From Trichomonas vaginalis G3 (lineage: Eukaryota; Parabasalia; Trichomonadida; Trichomonadidae): a stretch of DNA of 64,000 nucleotides. The position numbers and the translations under genes are program-made. Each line of letters starts with the position of its first letter. The first letter of the stretch is position 1. Of this stretch, positions 61,453 to 64,000 are shown piece after piece. The stretch covers positions 15,592,082 to 15,656,081 of the forward strand of contig NC_067207.1 of NCBI RefSeq assembly GCF_026262505.1. The letters run 5' to 3'. The notes under the pieces were generated by a model. It was not told where the DNA came from. It did no database searches and was given only the letters and a program-made list of their open reading frames with translations.

Positions 61453-62256
61453 ATGTCAACAACAGAGAACACAACAACTGCTATCGTTCATGAAGACATA
61501 AATGAAGAATACGAGTGGGTTCAGTTTAACAAACAGTTACGTCTCATTCGTTCGGTCAAAGACGATATGTACCAAATGCAAAGTATTTTGACAGCATGTT
61601 TTGCTCCAGATACCAAACATACAGACGATTGGTTCAAAAACCAACAGACAAAAGAACTTTTGAGCGAAGCACAGCGACCCCGACTTTTTCCGGGGTCGCC
61701 AAAACTCTATGAAAATCGTAAAAATTTGCCAAATGGTTTGAGAGGTTGGTATGTACATAGACTTCTTGTAAATGCTGTTGCAATGTGGGCTTCACCTCGT
61801 TATGCTTGGTATATTTTCATGATGTTAGATGAAATTCATAGACAAGAACGTGAAGAGATGGAAAACAAGCTTGAAGCAAAAGACAAAAGCCTTCAGAAAA
61901 GAATACCACGTTCGGTACCAAAAGGAAAGGAAAAGAACTATAAGTATATGATTTATACTGAAGAGATGGAGAAAGAAGAAGACAGAGATATGGTTATGTT
62001 GCATTTAGTCAGAAGAAACAACAAAAGCTTTTACGACCTTGCTAAGATTTACAAATCTGACAGAAATTGGTTCTATCGCGAAAACTTACCGATTTCAATG
62101 ACACCAAATGAAGATGTGAAACAAATAGTTCAAGATACGTTACCTCAAACACACTATGATATTAAAGGTTGTACAATACTTACCTTCAAAGAAGATTTGC
62201 CGCTACTGAAAGAAAAAATAACAGAGTATTTTGACAACTTCAAACAAGTAGAGTAG
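61453..62256 (+). CDS. KilA-N domain protein (copy 2)
   Basis: The N-terminal 53 and C-terminal 120 or so residues are nearly identical to the copy-1 protein. The KilA-N centre (LRGWYVHRLLVNAVAMWASPR) differs at many positions and is slightly longer. The ATG at 61453 matches the copy-1 start (MSTTENTTT). Confidence 0.8.
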   Translation: MSTTENTTTAIVHEDINEEYEWVQFNKQLRLIRSVKDDMYQMQSILTACFAPDTKHTDDWFKNQQTKELLSEAQRPRLFPGSPKLYENRKNLPNGLRGWYVHRLLVNAVAMWASPRYAWYIFMMLDEIHRQEREEMENKLEAKDKSLQKRIPRSVPKGKEKNYKYMIYTEEMEKEEDRDMVMLHLVRRNNKSFYDLAKIYKSDRNWFYRENLPISMTPNEDVKQIVQDTLPQTHYDIKGCTILTFKEDLPLLKEKITEYFDNFKQVE

Positions 62257-62374
62257 ATGAACCATTTATTTTTGGTCTTGACTTCAGATGGCTCAGGTAG
62301 CTCTATAAGGTCAATTGTCTTGTCAAATCCTTCTGGCATTCCGAGTCCTTCCATCCGACATTCCAAGTCCTTCC

Positions 62375-62640
62375 TTCCAACAAGAAAAAAATTTCCCGAC
62401 AACAGGAAAAAAATTTCCCGACAACTGGAAAAAAATTTCCTGACAACTGGAAAAAAATTTCCTGTTGTTCGTCCGTAAACCATTCAAATTTTCGAAAATT
62501 GAGAACTTTTTGGTCGAACGACAGAAAAAATTTTTCCTTCAGACAGGAAAAAAATTTCCCGACAACTGGAAAAAAATTTCCCGACAACTGGAAAAGTTCT
62601 TCCATCCAACAGGAAAAGTTCTTCCTTCCGACAGGACACA
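62375..62640 (+). repeat. ~22-bp minisatellite (GGAAAAAAATTTCCCGACAACT type)
   Basis: The array repeats an A-run, TTTCC and GACAAC motif. It sits at the same place as the unrelated 21-bp minisatellite of copy 1, directly before the MSDVPPTE start codon. Confidence 0.85.
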
Positions 62641-62738
62641 AACGAATGTCCGACGTACCACCAACCGAGTCCATTCCAAAGCCAGAAGAACCGAAAGCTG
62701 CAGCACCACAACAGACTAAGACTAAACACTTACATTTT

Positions 62739-63614
62739 TTACGCTTGACTTTTTACAATTTGAACTTTGTTTGCGTAGATGTGAATTCTGAAAGAAGTAT
62801 GAGGGTCTTGTATGACTTTGTACTTCTCCCATAGTTCATGTCTGTCAAACTTACCTGCCATGGACTCTTTCATAAGTTCCATGAAATCGTCTTCGGACAA
62901 TCCGGGGAAAAGTACAATGTCAGTAAGTATTCTCTTTACATCCTTACTTAAACTCTTTGCTGTCTGTACACAAATGACAACTGAAATGTTAAAGTGTCTG
63001 AGCTTCTTAAGAATTCGACACATGTCTTGTTCTCTATTCTTTAACAAAGGATGAGAGGCGAAATCATCTAAGATAAGAAGACATCTGTGAGGGTAAGTCT
63101 TCCAATCGTAAGATTGCAATTTCTTCGAAATGTATTCTATCTCTTTCTGTTTGTTTCTGAAGTGTTTCTTCTCTAATATTCTCTGCATTTCCTCATTTGG
63201 GTCTTTAAACTTCGAATTTATATACTCATTTATAGCATTGTACTTCAAAACTCTTCTTTGGTACTTCTTTATCCAATCTAACAACTCAGAGTCTTTTATA
63301 CATACTAACTTAGACTTCTTTATAATATCTTTGAACGAATTGACGGTTTGGTCAAATTGACCAGAAGTACTACAAATGACAACTAACTCATAGAATGGGT
63401 TCTTCTCATCTAGTTCTTGTTGTTGTGCAGCCATTTTAAGATAAGTGAAAGTCTTACCCGACCCAGGTGGTGCAATTAGACCTGTTATACCATTCTGAGC
63501 AAATAAGAACTTGTCATGTATGGGTTTTATCTGAGCATTTTCCAACTTCCTCTTGTTCTTGTTTAAAACATTCTCAAATTTTTTGTCAATGTCAGCAAAC
63601 TTTTTTTCTAACAT
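62739..63614 (-). CDS. A32-like genome-packaging ATPase (copy 2)
   Basis: It is nearly identical to the copy-1 ATPase, with APPGSGKT and CLLILDDF. The ATG at 63614 is chosen as in copy 1. This part looks whole. Confidence 0.88.
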   Translation of the reverse strand: MLEKKFADIDKKFENVLNKNKRKLENAQIKPIHDKFLFAQNGITGLIAPPGSGKTFTYLKMAAQQQELDEKNPFYELVVICSTSGQFDQTVNSFKDIIKKSKLVCIKDSELLDWIKKYQRRVLKYNAINEYINSKFKDPNEEMQRILEKKHFRNKQKEIEYISKKLQSYDWKTYPHRCLLILDDFASHPLLKNREQDMCRILKKLRHFNISVVICVQTAKSLSKDVKRILTDIVLFPGLSEDDFMELMKESMAGKFDRHELWEKYKVIQDPHTSFRIHIYANKVQIVKSQA

Positions 63615-63650
63615 ATTTTTAGAAAAATTAAAATTTTTATCTTTTAGAAA

Positions 63651-64000
63651 ATGTCTAGCGATTTCGCCATCTATATTCGAGACAAGCTTTTCGACAGCAA
63701 AACATCTGTCGACCATAAAATCTTACATAGTGTAAACAAGAAAGGTGAATTTGTTCTAAAGTTCTGTTTCTGGGAATATGACAAGAACCATAAAACATTA
63801 AGCAGAGAAGTCTTAAAATTTGTCAATGACAGACTTGTTGACAGAGATGACGCCTCTTGGAGAGATGAAGTCCAACAAAACTTCTTAGAATGCAAAGAAG
63901 ACACATGCACTGTTCTTGAAGATGAAATAGAAAACAGAATAGAAGAGCTATTAAAGGACAAAGAACTTTTACAAAAATATGGTTCTGAGAAGTTTGACAT
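63651..64000 (+). CDS. Charged Polinton protein, cut by window end (copy 2)
   Basis: It is the homologue of the 24917 gene (start MSSDFAIYIRDKLF), diverging from the ATPase gene. The sequence is open to the last base of the window. Confidence 0.65.
   Translation, partial: MSSDFAIYIRDKLFDSKTSVDHKILHSVNKKGEFVLKFCFWEYDKNHKTLSREVLKFVNDRLVDRDDASWRDEVQQNFLECKEDTCTVLEDEIENRIEELLKDKELLQKYGSEKFD

Larger units (their letters stand above)
49846..64000 (+). mobile_element. Polinton/Maverick copy 2, 5' part, heavily broken, runs off the window
   Basis: The left terminal repeat (GAGGGGCTTCCAGG ... GATGTTTAGTATA) matches copy 1, and gene order follows copy 1 up to the packaging ATPase and its divergent neighbour at the window edge. 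It has many breaks, twenty or more by my estimate, concentrated between 51686 and 57100. The first genes and several later ones look whole. The right end and target duplication lie outside the window. Age is probably modest, since whole parts differ from copy 1 by only a few percent. Confidence 0.93.

Overview
The window looks like a chromosome piece from a trichomonad (Parabasalia; Trichomonas or Tritrichomonas). The support is a hydrogenosome-type pyruvate:ferredoxin oxidoreductase (PFOR), intron-poor AT-rich genes, TCA-type initiator motifs a few bases before the ATG, glycine-rich surface-protein genes, and two large Polinton/Maverick elements, a class known to be abundant in trichomonads. 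I cannot settle the species from sequence alone.

Host part 1 (1-9465): a polytopic membrane protein, a glycine-rich surface-protein gene without a visible start codon, an unrecognised 185-residue protein, tRNA-Glu(UUC) on the minus strand, a divergent cullin, and thiamine pyrophosphokinase. About 1.9 kb follows with no convincing gene. Thiamine pyrophosphokinase makes the cofactor that PFOR, encoded later in the window, requires.

Polinton copy 1 (9466-34659, 25.2 kb): terminal inverted repeats, a 5-bp target duplication (AAATT), and a full set of parts. These are adenine methyltransferase, integrase, B-family polymerase, SF3 helicase, packaging ATPase, capsid proteins, KilA-N and HNH accessory genes, a phage-like tail-fibre gene and small virion-type proteins. 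It is largely whole, with roughly half a dozen breaks. It sits in one arm of a large host palindrome, and the other arm still shows the empty site.

Host part 2 (34660-49845): the rest of the palindrome, 2 kb without genes, PFOR (highly expressed codon style), two short TA-flanked inverted-repeat elements, BUB3, a 948-bp inverted-repeat element carrying five near-perfect hairpins, a Myb-like pseudogene, an ankyrin gene with two 17-nt frame-breaking inserts, a second glycine-rich gene, and a steroid 5-alpha-reductase family gene.

Polinton copy 2 (about 49846 to beyond 64000): inserted into the last codons of the reductase gene. It is collinear with copy 1 but much more decayed (twenty or more breaks). 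It differs in its accessory genes, having a GIY-YIG-like gene in place of the HNH gene and mosaic centres in two genes. Several of its early genes look whole and are nearly identical to copy 1, so the two copies are relatives of modest age.
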